A DNA stretch of 38,919 nucleotides from the IMG/VR virus record IMGVR_UViG_3300045733_000189, positions 1-38,919 of that record; one strand, written 5' to 3'. The stretch's first letter is position 1. Each line of letters opens with the position of its first letter. The DNA is from a virus. This document shows positions 16,023 through 22,512 of this stretch, piece after piece. A program made the translations under genes and the position numbers. A model generated the notes under the pieces. That model saw only the letters and a list, made by a program, of their open reading frames with translations, did not search any database and had not been told where the DNA came from.

Positions 16023-16486
16023 ACATCACCCTCTATGACCTTGCCCAGCGCTTCGTGGGCATGAAAGAGATCCCCGGCCAGAAGGACTCCCCGCTGATCC
16101 TCGCCATGCTCCGGCTCGACGGTGAGTGGCCGCAGAATGACGAGGTGGCCTGGTGCTCGGCGTTCGTCAACTTCTGCGCCTGGCTGCTCCGGCTCCCGCG
16201 CTCGAAGAGCCTGGGTGCGCGCTCGTGGCTGCGCGTGGGCACCCCGGTCCTCGACCACCTGGCCAAGGTCGGCTGGGACGTGGTGGTGCTGGCGCGCGGC
16301 GACGGGAAACAGCCCGGTCCCGAAGTGATCTCGGCCCCAGGGCACGTCGGCCTCTTCGCCGGCTGGGAGACATCCGACCGCGTGCTGATGCTCGGCGGGA
16401 ACCAGGGCGACACGGTGTGCGTGGCCTCGTTCCCGCGGACCCGCATCCTGGGCATCCGGCGACTGTACGACGGGCTGGCGACATGA
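16019..16486 (+). CDS. Endolysin, TIGR02594-like cysteine amidase/peptidase
   Basis: A 155-residue NlpC/P60- or CHAP-like lysin of the TIGR02594 type. The catalytic cysteine is C46 in EVAWCSAFVNFC, the histidine is H109 in GHVGLFAG, and the third residue is probably N128 in GGNQGDTV. The N-terminus LAQRFVGMKEIPG is the family's usual opening. There is no signal peptide, so a holin is needed for release. The start is the GTG at 16019 overlapping the holin stop. The target would be a peptidoglycan peptide or amide bond. Confidence 0.88.
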   Translation: MNITLYDLAQRFVGMKEIPGQKDSPLILAMLRLDGEWPQNDEVAWCSAFVNFCAWLLRLPRSKSLGARSWLRVGTPVLDHLAKVGWDVVVLARGDGKQPGPEVISAPGHVGLFAGWETSDRVLMLGGNQGDTVCVASFPRTRILGIRRLYDGLAT

Positions 16487-16836
16487 ACGTCGTGGTGTTC
16501 TGGGTCCGTGGCGCTCCGCGGGTGTTTCCCCGCGAGACGTGGGATCGCCTGATTGGCCCGAAGCCGCCGGAGAACTTCGTGACGGACGGCTGCTCGATCT
16601 CCCCGGACTGGATCGCTGACCGCCCTGTATGGCCCGCGTGTGTCATCCATGACTGGCAGTATTCGATCAGCGGACTCGGGGTCAGTAGGTGGCGTGCCGA
16701 CTGGATCCTGTTCCGCAACCTGTATCGGTTGCTCCGCATCGGCGGCCTGTTCTTCGGGGCCGCGTTCGTCGCGAGCCTGACCTATTGGTGGGCGGTGCGG
16801 ACCAGGGCCCGGGATGCGTACACGGGAGGGGAATGA
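16483..16836 (+). CDS. DUF1353/phospholipase-A2-like protein with membrane helix
   Basis: A 117-residue protein with the conserved pattern of DUF1353-type phage proteins: TDGCSIS-P at 34-41, then WPACVIHDWQYS at 50-61 and R69...D73. The C-x-x-HD pair (C53, H56, D57) resembles the catalytic centre of secreted phospholipase A2. A membrane helix follows at about 86-104. It lies directly after the endolysin in an ATGA overlap. Damage to a membrane during lysis or entry is possible, but catalysis is not established for this family. Confidence 0.72.
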   Translation: MNVVVFWVRGAPRVFPRETWDRLIGPKPPENFVTDGCSISPDWIADRPVWPACVIHDWQYSISGLGVSRWRADWILFRNLYRLLRIGGLFFGAAFVASLTYWWAVRTRARDAYTGGE

Positions 16837-17096
16837 TGAAATGCGTCCCCGCCCGCCTGCGGCCCGGCCAGCTAGTCATTGTGGAGTGGCTGGACGCTTC
16901 CGGTGGAGAACTCGCCAGGGGCGACCACCTCGCGCCCGTCCACGTCCGCACGGTCGGCTGGGTGTGGGAGCGGAAGACACTGGCGTTGACGATCTACAGC
17001 GAGGAGTTCCTGGACGGCCACGTTGAGGGTGGCGCGCGGGAAGCGATGACGATCCACGCGCAGATGCTACGGAAGGTTAGGGTGATCTCGGATTAG
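16833..17096 (+). CDS. Hypothetical 87-aa protein
   Basis: Not recognised. The start is the ATG at 16833 (ATGATGAAA), overlapping the preceding TGA and behind GGGAGGGG. The product is beta-rich, with LRPGQLVIVEWLDASGG and VRTVGWVWERKTLALTIYSE, reminiscent of small SH3-like barrels in phage early proteins. No membrane segment or cysteine motif. It could be a small adaptor; function is unknown. Confidence 0.72.
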   Translation: MMKCVPARLRPGQLVIVEWLDASGGELARGDHLAPVHVRTVGWVWERKTLALTIYSEEFLDGHVEGGAREAMTIHAQMLRKVRVISD

Positions 17097-17104
17097 GAGG
17101 GCAC

Positions 17105-17338
17105 ATGAGCAAGGCACCGATAATCGGCCTGGTGGACTTCATGAAGCAGAAGCGCCGGGAGGTGTGCCCTGTGTGCAAGCTATCGGCAGAAGTGCGGGCG
17201 CAGCTTGAGACCGCAGCCGAAAAGGGAATCAAGCGCAGGGATGTTCTGGAATGGCTCCACTCCGTCGTGGGCGTGGCCGTCACGGACCAGGAACTGACCT
17301 CGCACAGGAACGGGAGGCACGGCGATGAAACCGCTTGA
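17105..17338 (+). CDS. 77-aa protein with CPVC motif, coupled to metallophosphoesterase
   Basis: A small helical protein with C21 and C24 (EVCPVCKLS) and later H67 and H72 in SHRNGRHG, which could together bind zinc. The middle (RAQLETAAEKGIKRRDVLEWLHSVVG) looks like a helix-turn-helix or helical DNA-binding segment. It has one of the best ribosome sites in the window (AGGAGG at 17095-17100). It overlaps the metallophosphoesterase start by 14 bases, so the two are probably a translational pair. Confidence 0.75.
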   Translation: MSKAPIIGLVDFMKQKRREVCPVCKLSAEVRAQLETAAEKGIKRRDVLEWLHSVVGVAVTDQELTSHRNGRHGDETA

Positions 17339-18392
17339 GCAGTACGCCGACGAGCAAGCCGGGGCCAAGTTCACGGAGAACCAGGACATATCACGCCAGG
17401 CCCGCGTCCTGCGCTCCCAACTTCGGGAGCGCGACGATGACCTGGCCGACGTGCGCCGTAGGCTCGGCGTATACGAGGCGCTCGATTCCGCCACCATCGC
17501 CCCGCCGAAGTGGCTCGTGCCCCCGGCCCGGAAGAAGACAACGCACAAGGCCATCCCGAGCATGATGCTCACCGACATCCACTACGGCGAGAAGGTGGAG
17601 CCTGCGGAGATCGGCGGCGTGAACTGCTACGGGACCATGATCGCGGAGCAGCGCATCCACCGCGCGTGCGAGGGGGCGGTGACGTACTGCCGCGACTACT
17701 ACTCCGGGCTGGAGTATGAGGGATTCCACCTCATGCTGGGCGGTGACATGGTGTCAGGCGACATCCACGACGAACTCCGCGAGACCAACGACGAGGCCAC
17801 CACGGAGAGCGTGGTGGGGGTGCTCGAATGTCTCGTGGCCGGCGCGCGGGTGATCGCCGACCACTTCGGCCAGGTCCACATCGGCGCCGTGGTCGGGAAC
17901 CACGGGCGCACCACGCGGAAGCCCCACGCGAAGCACCGCGCCCAGGACAGCTACGACGGGCTCGTGTACCAACTCCTCGCCCGGGAACTTCGCCCCGATC
18001 CGCGCTTCACCATCCAGATCGCCACGGGACCGGACCTACACCTCCAGGTCTACGGCACCCGCTACTGCCTCACCCACGGGGACCAGTTCCATGGAGGCTC
18101 CGGGATCTCGGGCGTGATGGCCCCGCTGATGCTCGGCGTCCACCGGAAGCGGCGCAGGGACGCGGCCACGGGTCAGTCGTGGGACGTCATGGTGATGGGC
18201 CACTTTCACCAGTCGCTCCCGCTCCGGGATCTCATCGTGGGCGGCGCGATCATCGGCTACAACGAGTACGCCCACGGGCTTAACCTGCCCTTCGAGGAGC
18301 CGAGCGCGGCGCTTTGGCTGAACACGCCCGAGCGCGGAATCACCACGCACTCACCGATCTTCGTGCAAGATCGGAAAGCGGAGGGATGGTGA
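17325..18392 (+). CDS. Calcineurin-like metallophosphoesterase
   Basis: A 355-residue dinuclear metallophosphoesterase with all standard blocks: D84 and H86 (LTDIHYGE), D141 (GGDMVSGD), N192 and H193 (GNHGR), H251 (THGDQ) and GHFH at 292-295. The first 70 residues form a helical, charged extension. These enzymes hydrolyse phosphomono- or diesters. Phage relatives are often annotated as DNA-acting, but the substrate cannot be read here. The gene is between the lysis genes and the spanin, and begins inside the preceding small gene. Confidence 0.88.
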   Translation: MKPLEQYADEQAGAKFTENQDISRQARVLRSQLRERDDDLADVRRRLGVYEALDSATIAPPKWLVPPARKKTTHKAIPSMMLTDIHYGEKVEPAEIGGVNCYGTMIAEQRIHRACEGAVTYCRDYYSGLEYEGFHLMLGGDMVSGDIHDELRETNDEATTESVVGVLECLVAGARVIADHFGQVHIGAVVGNHGRTTRKPHAKHRAQDSYDGLVYQLLARELRPDPRFTIQIATGPDLHLQVYGTRYCLTHGDQFHGGSGISGVMAPLMLGVHRKRRRDAATGQSWDVMVMGHFHQSLPLRDLIVGGAIIGYNEYAHGLNLPFEEPSAALWLNTPERGITTHSPIFVQDRKAEGW

Positions 18393-18982
18393 AAACCTGG
18401 CCACTCCTCGTCGCCGGCCTGGTCGCCGGGATCCTCCTGACCTGGCTCTTCACGCCGCGCCCGGGCCCCGACACATCGCTCCTGGATGCGCTCCGGGACT
18501 CCGTGGCCGTCGTCCAGGCCCAGGCCGCGCGCGACAGCGCCCGCCTGGCCGCGGTGGACGACTCGCTCCGGGCCGCCCGTGACAACGCCGCGACGGTCGC
18601 CATCAACGCCCGCCTGATCGCGTCCGCTGCCCGCGCACGGGCCACGACGGCCGAGGGGCGGGTCAGGGCCGCCCTCGACAGCCTGGGTGCCTCCACGGCC
18701 TCTCTCGACAGCCTCGTTGGCGCCCACGCCCAGGAGATCGCGGCCCTGAACGCCGAGGACGCCGCCCGTGACGCCGAGCGCGCCATCCTCTACCGTCGCG
18801 TGGAGGTGTCCGACACGGTGATCGCTGGCCTTCGGGAGCAGCTCGCGCGCCAGGTCGCCGTGGACGCGGAGCGGGCGCGGATCATGGACAGGCTCCAGGG
18901 CCAGGTACGGGGGGCTCGCATCCGGGAGCGCGTGGCCGAAGGGGCTGCGGTTGCCGCCATCGTCTGGAGGGTGGTATCGTAG
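18389..18982 (+). CDS. Rz-like inner-membrane spanin
   Basis: A 197-residue protein with one N-terminal membrane helix (about 4-22, LLVAGLVAGILLTWLF) and a long alanine/arginine/aspartate-rich coiled coil in the expected periplasmic part, the layout of an i-spanin. I-spanins disrupt the outer membrane in Gram-negative hosts with a lipoprotein partner. No embedded Rz1-type lipoprotein with a lipobox was found in the other frames. The GTG at 18389 (GTGA overlap with the phosphoesterase) is preferred to the ATG at 18386, whose ribosome site would touch the codon. A tail-associated coiled-coil protein is an alternative. Confidence 0.68.
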   Translation: MKTWPLLVAGLVAGILLTWLFTPRPGPDTSLLDALRDSVAVVQAQAARDSARLAAVDDSLRAARDNAATVAINARLIASAARARATTAEGRVRAALDSLGASTASLDSLVGAHAQEIAALNAEDAARDAERAILYRRVEVSDTVIAGLREQLARQVAVDAERARIMDRLQGQVRGARIRERVAEGAAVAAIVWRVVS

Positions 18983-19008
18983 AGCCGCCTGCCGGAAGCG
19001 GGCCAGCG

Positions 19009-19056
19009 AAGCGAAGGCGAGGGTCGGGCCCCGGTGCGGGTCCGGCCCTTTCGCTT
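19009..19056 (+). terminator. Terminator-like hairpin after the spanin gene
   Basis: The arm AAGCGAAGG (19009-19017) pairs with CCTTTCGCTT (19047-19056) with one bulge. Inside, GGGCC and GGCCC (19026-19030, 19044-19048) offer an alternative inner stem. No clear T-run follows, so termination efficiency is uncertain. Confidence 0.4.
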
Positions 19057-19228
19057 GCGGGTGATTCCACGTGAAACGCCACCACGGCGAGCCCGGCACG
19101 GGGTAGGCCCCACGCGGGCGCCCCTGGCCGTGCTCCCGGCGCCCCAAGCCTTCCGCGCGCTTCCTGGGGCAACGTCGGGGCTCGTGTTGGCTGGCGGCCC
19201 GTCTCCCCGTAGGTGCGGAACAAAAGAC

Positions 19229-19257
19229 TTGCGCGCCACGGAAACCCGCATTATCGT
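19229..19257 (+). promoter_or_regulatory. Putative early promoter
   Basis: TTGCGC (19229-19234) and TATCGT (19252-19257) are separated by 17 bases, the ideal sigma-70 spacing. The surroundings (CAAAAGAC before, GAAACC between) are locally less GC-rich than the flanks. The first early gene starts 46 bases after the -10 box. Confidence 0.5.
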
Positions 19258-19302
19258 GTAGCAACGCCCCCGGAAACCTGACAGCAACCCAGGGAAACCA
19301 AC

Positions 19303-19494
19303 ATGACCGATACCACCCCCATCGAGCCCCGGAACGAAAAGGTCGGGATCGCCGTGACTGCCAGTGAAAAGCGGGCAATCACGGCGGTGGCCGCCCTCCG
19401 TGAGACGGACGCCTCCAACCTGTGCCGCGAGGTTCCGGTTGCGGAGATCGTGGCCGAGTACCGGCGGCTTCAGGGGAAGTCGGAGGCCGCATGA
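19303..19494 (+). CDS. Small ribbon-helix-helix-like regulator
   Basis: A 63-residue protein whose middle (KVGIAVTASEKRAITAVAALRETDASNLCREV) has the strand-helix-helix pattern of Arc/MetJ-type DNA-binding proteins: a short strand KVGIAVT, a first helix SEKRAITAVAALRE and a second helix DASNLCREV. It is the first gene after the early promoter, a usual place for an autoregulator. The product is short but complete. Assignment rests on pattern only. Confidence 0.7.
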   Translation: MTDTTPIEPRNEKVGIAVTASEKRAITAVAALRETDASNLCREVPVAEIVAEYRRLQGKSEAA

Positions 19495-19907
19495 TGCAAT
19501 GGTTTCCGTCAGACGTGAAGCGAAAGGCCCACTCGGCTTTTTCGCGGGCCCTCCGTGAAGGTAGGCTTGTCCGTCCGTCCGCTTGCTCCGGGTGTGGAGA
19601 GGAGAAGCGTATTGAGGGGCACCACCCCGACTACTCCATGCCCCTCGATGTTGAGTGGCTGTGTAGACAATGTCATGCAGCCAGGCACGCCGGCCCGCGT
19701 CCGAGGGCCCCAAAGCACGCAAGGCCCCCGATGCCGGAGCCGCTGCTCTGCCCTGAAGAAGTGGCTGCAATCATCGGCATGACACCCAAGGAGGTCCGCG
19801 CCATGTGCCGCCCAGGGGGCATCCCCTACTTTCGCCTGTCGTCCCAGACGGTTCGTTTCGACCGGATCAAGGTTGAGGCGTGGGCCGTCGCAAGGCGGGC
19901 CGCATGA
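19491..19907 (+). CDS. HNH-like zinc domain fused to excisionase-type HTH
   Basis: A 138-residue two-domain protein. Residues 32-66 have an HNH-like zinc cluster: C32 and C35 (CSGC), HHPDY at 44-48, then C58, C61, H62 and H66 (WLCRQCHAARH). Residues 85-134 (LLCPEEVAAIIGMTPKEVRAMCRPGGIPYFRLSSQTVRF...) form an excisionase/MerR-type HTH_17 domain with wing. The first domain may be catalytic (the HH-D pattern is present) or purely structural. The start is the ATG in an ATGA overlap. DNA binding is likely; cutting is uncertain. Confidence 0.8.
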   Translation: MMQWFPSDVKRKAHSAFSRALREGRLVRPSACSGCGEEKRIEGHHPDYSMPLDVEWLCRQCHAARHAGPRPRAPKHARPPMPEPLLCPEEVAAIIGMTPKEVRAMCRPGGIPYFRLSSQTVRFDRIKVEAWAVARRAA

Positions 19908-20182
19908 CCACCACAACCGCCATTCGCTTCCTCTCCGTGGACCGGCCCGAGTTGGTGCTGGACGAGGACGACGTTTTTCTCTGCCCTGACTGTGAGGCCG
20001 AGGGGAGCGCCGAGTACGCGAGGGTCAGCGCCACGTGGGGTGAGTGCTCCACTTGCCAGGGATGGAGGATCATCCACGGGCTGACTTCCGGTGGGCGCGG
20101 TCTGCCTGTCACGATCCGCGAGCTGCACGAGCGCGGCGTGGATCTGCACGCGCTGTACAGGGCGCAGTGGAGGGTGTCATGA
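19904..20182 (+). CDS. 92-aa zinc-ribbon protein
   Basis: Function unknown. Two CxxC pairs (C27/C30 in FLCPDC, C48/C51 in GECSTC) form a probable zinc ribbon. The first 20 residues are a beta-hairpin-like start and the end is helical (VTIRELHERGVDLHALYRAQW). The ATGA overlap with the preceding stop fixes the start. It could be a small transcription regulator or adaptor. Confidence 0.72.
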   Translation: MTTTTAIRFLSVDRPELVLDEDDVFLCPDCEAEGSAEYARVSATWGECSTCQGWRIIHGLTSGGRGLPVTIRELHERGVDLHALYRAQWRVS

Positions 20183-20367
20183 GCCGCGAGATGTGGAACC
20201 GCCACTACGCCCGCCGCCTGGCCGAGGCCCGGAAGAACTGGCCGACCAAGAGCGTTCACACCCGGGAGACCTGGGCCGAACTCATGGCCGATCAGGACTG
20301 CACCGATGACCTGGCCCTCCTGGCCGCCTTCGGGGCCGGTGTCGCCAAGGACCGGGAGCTCACATGA
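20179..20367 (+). CDS. Hypothetical 62-aa protein
   Basis: Not recognised. Starts at the ATG in an ATGA overlap with the zinc-ribbon gene. The product is helical and charged (MSREMWNRHYARRLAEARKN), with an acidic middle (ADQDCTDDLALLAAFGAG). Its stop overlaps a 24-codon frame that follows. Confidence 0.65.
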   Translation: MSREMWNRHYARRLAEARKNWPTKSVHTRETWAELMADQDCTDDLALLAAFGAGVAKDRELT

Positions 20368-20438
20368 AGCGCAAGATCGTCGTCTTCGCCGTCGGCCACT
20401 ACCGGCCCGGGGTGGGCTGGACGATCCGAACCGCCTGA
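20364..20438 (+). CDS. 24-aa micro-ORF before the recombination operon
   Basis: An ATGA overlap with the preceding stop starts a frame encoding MKRKIVVFAVGHYRPGVGWT plus four residues (IRTA). It ends just before the hairpin at 20446-20477. It could be a real small protein, a leader peptide that tunes the hairpin, or chance; the translational coupling is the main support. Confidence 0.4.
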   Translation: MKRKIVVFAVGHYRPGVGWTIRTA

Positions 20439-20445
20439 AACGAAA

Positions 20446-20477
20446 GGCCCGGCCGTGGAGCCACCACGAACCGGGCC
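20446..20477 (+). promoter_or_regulatory. Hairpin in the leader of the RecE-like gene
   Basis: A perfect outer stem GGCCCGG (20446-20452) / CCGGGCC (20471-20477) encloses an inner stem CGTGG (20454-20458) / CCACG (20464-20468) with a 5-base loop. It starts 7 bases after the micro-ORF stop and ends 28 bases before the RecE-like start codon. It lacks a T-run, so an attenuator, RNA-processing site or rho-related element are all possible. Confidence 0.5.
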
Positions 20478-20505
20478 AGATCGAAGACCAACACGGAGAA
20501 AGTAC

Positions 20506-21480
20506 ATGTCGGACGAAGAGAGATCAACCGCGGCGCCGCCTCCCGGGATCTACCCGGGGGTGCCCGTTGAGGACTACCTCGCCTGGCCCTACGCCAGCAA
20601 CAGCAGCATGGGCCGCCTCGTTCCGCCCTCGACGCCGGCGCACCTGAGGGCCTACCTCGACGAGCCGCCCCGGGACAAGCAGTCCTGGAAGGAGGGACGC
20701 GCCCTGCACGCCTGCATCCTCGAGCCCAAGCGGTACGCTGCCGAGTACAGGGTCGCGGGCCAGTGCATCGCCACGACCAAGAAGGGCGAGCGCTGCTCCA
20801 AGAGTGGGACGGTCGCCGTCCACGGTGGCGGCGAGGTCTGCTCGACGCACGCCGGCGACTACGTGCCGGACGACGAGGTGCTCCTGGTCTCCCCGAAGGA
20901 CGCCACGATGGCCCGCCGGGTCCGGGAGTCCTTCGCCGCGCATCCACTGGCCGGCGCGTTCCTCACCGTGCCGGACATGATGACGGAGCTGTCCATCGTC
21001 TGGGACTGCCCGTTCACCGGCGTGCGGTGCAAGGCCCGGCTCGACTATTACAGCCGGAGCCTCATGGGCGGGACGATCCTCGACCTCAAGGGCACCCGCG
21101 ACGCGAGCCCCCGGGCGTTTGCCAAGGACGCATTCTACTTCGGGTATCCCCGCCAGTCGGTCTTCTACCGGCTTGGCGCCTTGGCCGTGGGCCTCCCCGC
21201 ACACGTCTTCGCCGTCGGCGCCATCGAGAAGGAGGCGCCGTTCGCCTTGACCATCTACGCGGTCGGTGACGAGGCGTGCGGCCCGCTACCTGCTCCGGGC
21301 GAGGACCCCATGCACGTGACGGCGCAGATCATCGCACTGCTCAAGCTATGGGACCACTGCCACACCACCGGCGAGTGGCCCGCCTACCCGACCCACGTCC
21401 ACACGCTCCAGCTCGAGGAGTGGGCTTGGAGCGCCCTCGATCACCAGACGCACGCCCTCACGGAGGCTATCGCAGCATGA
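20506..21480 (+). CDS. RecE-like PD-(D/E)XK exonuclease with zinc-knuckle insert
   Basis: A 324-residue 5'-3' exonuclease-type protein of the RecE/DUF3799 family that would resect DNA ends for the RecT protein next door. Residues 13-70 (GIYPGVPVEDYLAWPYASNS, GRALHACILEP) are the family opening. Active-site residues are H68, E161, D180 (KARLDYY), D193 and K195 (ILDLKGT), with Q217 and Y221 (YPRQSVFYR) after. An insert at about 86-117 (C87, C97, C112, H115) looks like a small zinc knuckle of the TKxGxRC...C..H kind, unusual for this family. The ATG at 20506 follows GGAGAAAG; upstream codons run through the hairpin. Catalysis is likely. Confidence 0.88.
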   Translation: MSDEERSTAAPPPGIYPGVPVEDYLAWPYASNSSMGRLVPPSTPAHLRAYLDEPPRDKQSWKEGRALHACILEPKRYAAEYRVAGQCIATTKKGERCSKSGTVAVHGGGEVCSTHAGDYVPDDEVLLVSPKDATMARRVRESFAAHPLAGAFLTVPDMMTELSIVWDCPFTGVRCKARLDYYSRSLMGGTILDLKGTRDASPRAFAKDAFYFGYPRQSVFYRLGALAVGLPAHVFAVGAIEKEAPFALTIYAVGDEACGPLPAPGEDPMHVTAQIIALLKLWDHCHTTGEWPAYPTHVHTLQLEEWAWSALDHQTHALTEAIAA

Positions 21481-22214
21481 GCACCCAGACCGACACCAGC
21501 AAGGCCGTTGCCGTCATCGAACCCACGGAGGGAGGGGCTATCAGCGCCTTCGCGTCCGAGGGCAACTTCATCGCCGCCCAGCGCATGGCGAAGGGGCTCA
21601 TGGCCTCGTCGCTGGCGCCGCAGGCATACCGGGAGAACCTGAGCAACGTCCTGATCGCCATGGAACTCGCCAGCCGGATCGGCTGCTCGGTCCTCATGGT
21701 GATGCAGAACCTCGCGGTCATCCAGGGACGCCCGTCGTGGTCGTCCTCGTTTCTGATCGCCAGCGTCAACGCCTCGGGGCGCTTCACGCCGCTCCGCTTC
21801 CGGTGGGAGGGCGAGCCTGGCACGGACACCTGGGGGTGCCGCGCCGTCGCCAGGGACCGGGCCAACGACGAGGAATGTGTCGGCTCGCTCATCACCCTGG
21901 CGATGGCCAAGGCCGAGGGGTGGCACGGCAAGTCCGGGTCCAAGTGGAAGACGATGCCGGAGCAGATGTTCATGTACCGCTCCGCCGCCTTCTGGACCCG
22001 GGTCTACTGCCCCGAGATCGCCATGGGGATCCGGCCCGTGGACGAACTGGAGGACATGGGGATCGTCGTGGGGACGCCCTCGCCGTCCGCGGCCGCGGCA
22101 GAACTCGAGGCCGCGCTTCGTGGTGTCGGCGTCGAAGTCCAGACGGCGCACGGGACCCCCATCGAGGGCGAGGAAGTCATCGAGGAGCAGGGTTCCCTCG
22201 GCGTGGAGGGCTGA
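21477..22214 (+). CDS. RecT-family single-strand annealing protein
   Basis: A 245-residue annealing protein. The core (about 25-190) has RecT features: ALASRIG-type segment MELASRIGCSVLMVMQNLAVIQGRPSW, a CRAVARD strand, and KTMPEQMFMYRSAAFWTRVYCPEIAMGI before the acidic, low-complexity tail. RecT coats single-stranded DNA made by RecE and anneals it to complementary strands. It overlaps the RecE-like gene by 4 bases. Its tail is rich in Glu and Ala, as expected for a protein-interaction tail. Confidence 0.9.
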   Translation: MSTQTDTSKAVAVIEPTEGGAISAFASEGNFIAAQRMAKGLMASSLAPQAYRENLSNVLIAMELASRIGCSVLMVMQNLAVIQGRPSWSSSFLIASVNASGRFTPLRFRWEGEPGTDTWGCRAVARDRANDEECVGSLITLAMAKAEGWHGKSGSKWKTMPEQMFMYRSAAFWTRVYCPEIAMGIRPVDELEDMGIVVGTPSPSAAAAELEAALRGVGVEVQTAHGTPIEGEEVIEEQGSLGVEG

Positions 22215-22218
22215 GACT

Positions 22219-22512
22219 ATGACCACCCGAACCCGCCGCGCCCTCGTGAGGGTGCAGCACGCCGCCCGCCGACTGGCGCGGGCCGTGCAGGCGCTTGAGC
22301 CGCAGGACAAGAAGGCCCTGCCGTGGAACGTGATCGGCTGGGCATGGAGCGCGCGCGCCGGTGCGCTGGTGGTGGATCGCGGACTGACGAAGATCCTCGG
22401 CCCCGACGCCCCTACCGAGCGCGAGAAGTTCGCCGCCAGCCGTGACCCCGAGGACGTGCTCATGGAAGCGCGCGACGTGGCATCCAACGAAACCCAAGAG
22501 GACCTGACATGA
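22219..22512 (+). CDS. Hypothetical 97-aa basic protein
   Basis: Not recognised. The ATG at 22219 is 4 bases after the RecT stop. The first 25 residues are highly basic (TTRTRRALVRVQHAARRLARA), followed by a helical middle and an acidic end. The arrangement between RecT and the ATPase suggests a DNA-recombination helper, but no family match is visible. It overlaps the ATPase gene by 4 bases. Confidence 0.68.
   Translation: MTTRTRRALVRVQHAARRLARAVQALEPQDKKALPWNVIGWAWSARAGALVVDRGLTKILGPDAPTEREKFAASRDPEDVLMEARDVASNETQEDLT

Larger units (their letters stand above)
18983..19302. other. 320-bp non-coding region between late and early genes
   Basis: This is the largest gap without a convincing gene. 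It holds a terminator-like hairpin (19009-19056), a half-conserved parS-like palindrome at 19063-19078 containing CACGTGAAAC, a GC-rich stretch with no coding pattern (about 19080-19200), and a sigma-70-like promoter just before the early genes (19229-19257). It probably separates the late transcript that ends here from the early transcript that begins here. Confidence 0.7.

Noticed and set aside
16483-16836. Call as a true phospholipase A2
   Set aside because: HD pair and cysteines are suggestive, but the calcium loop and full family disulfide set are missing, so only DUF1353/PLA2-like is stated.
18389-18982. Embedded o-spanin (Rz1) gene
   Set aside because: Read the other two + frames over the first half of the gene: early stops and no signal sequence with a lipobox cysteine.
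19034-19261. Possible 75-residue gene in the non-coding region
   Set aside because: No ribosome site, Pro/Arg-rich random composition, and it overlaps the promoter and terminator signals.
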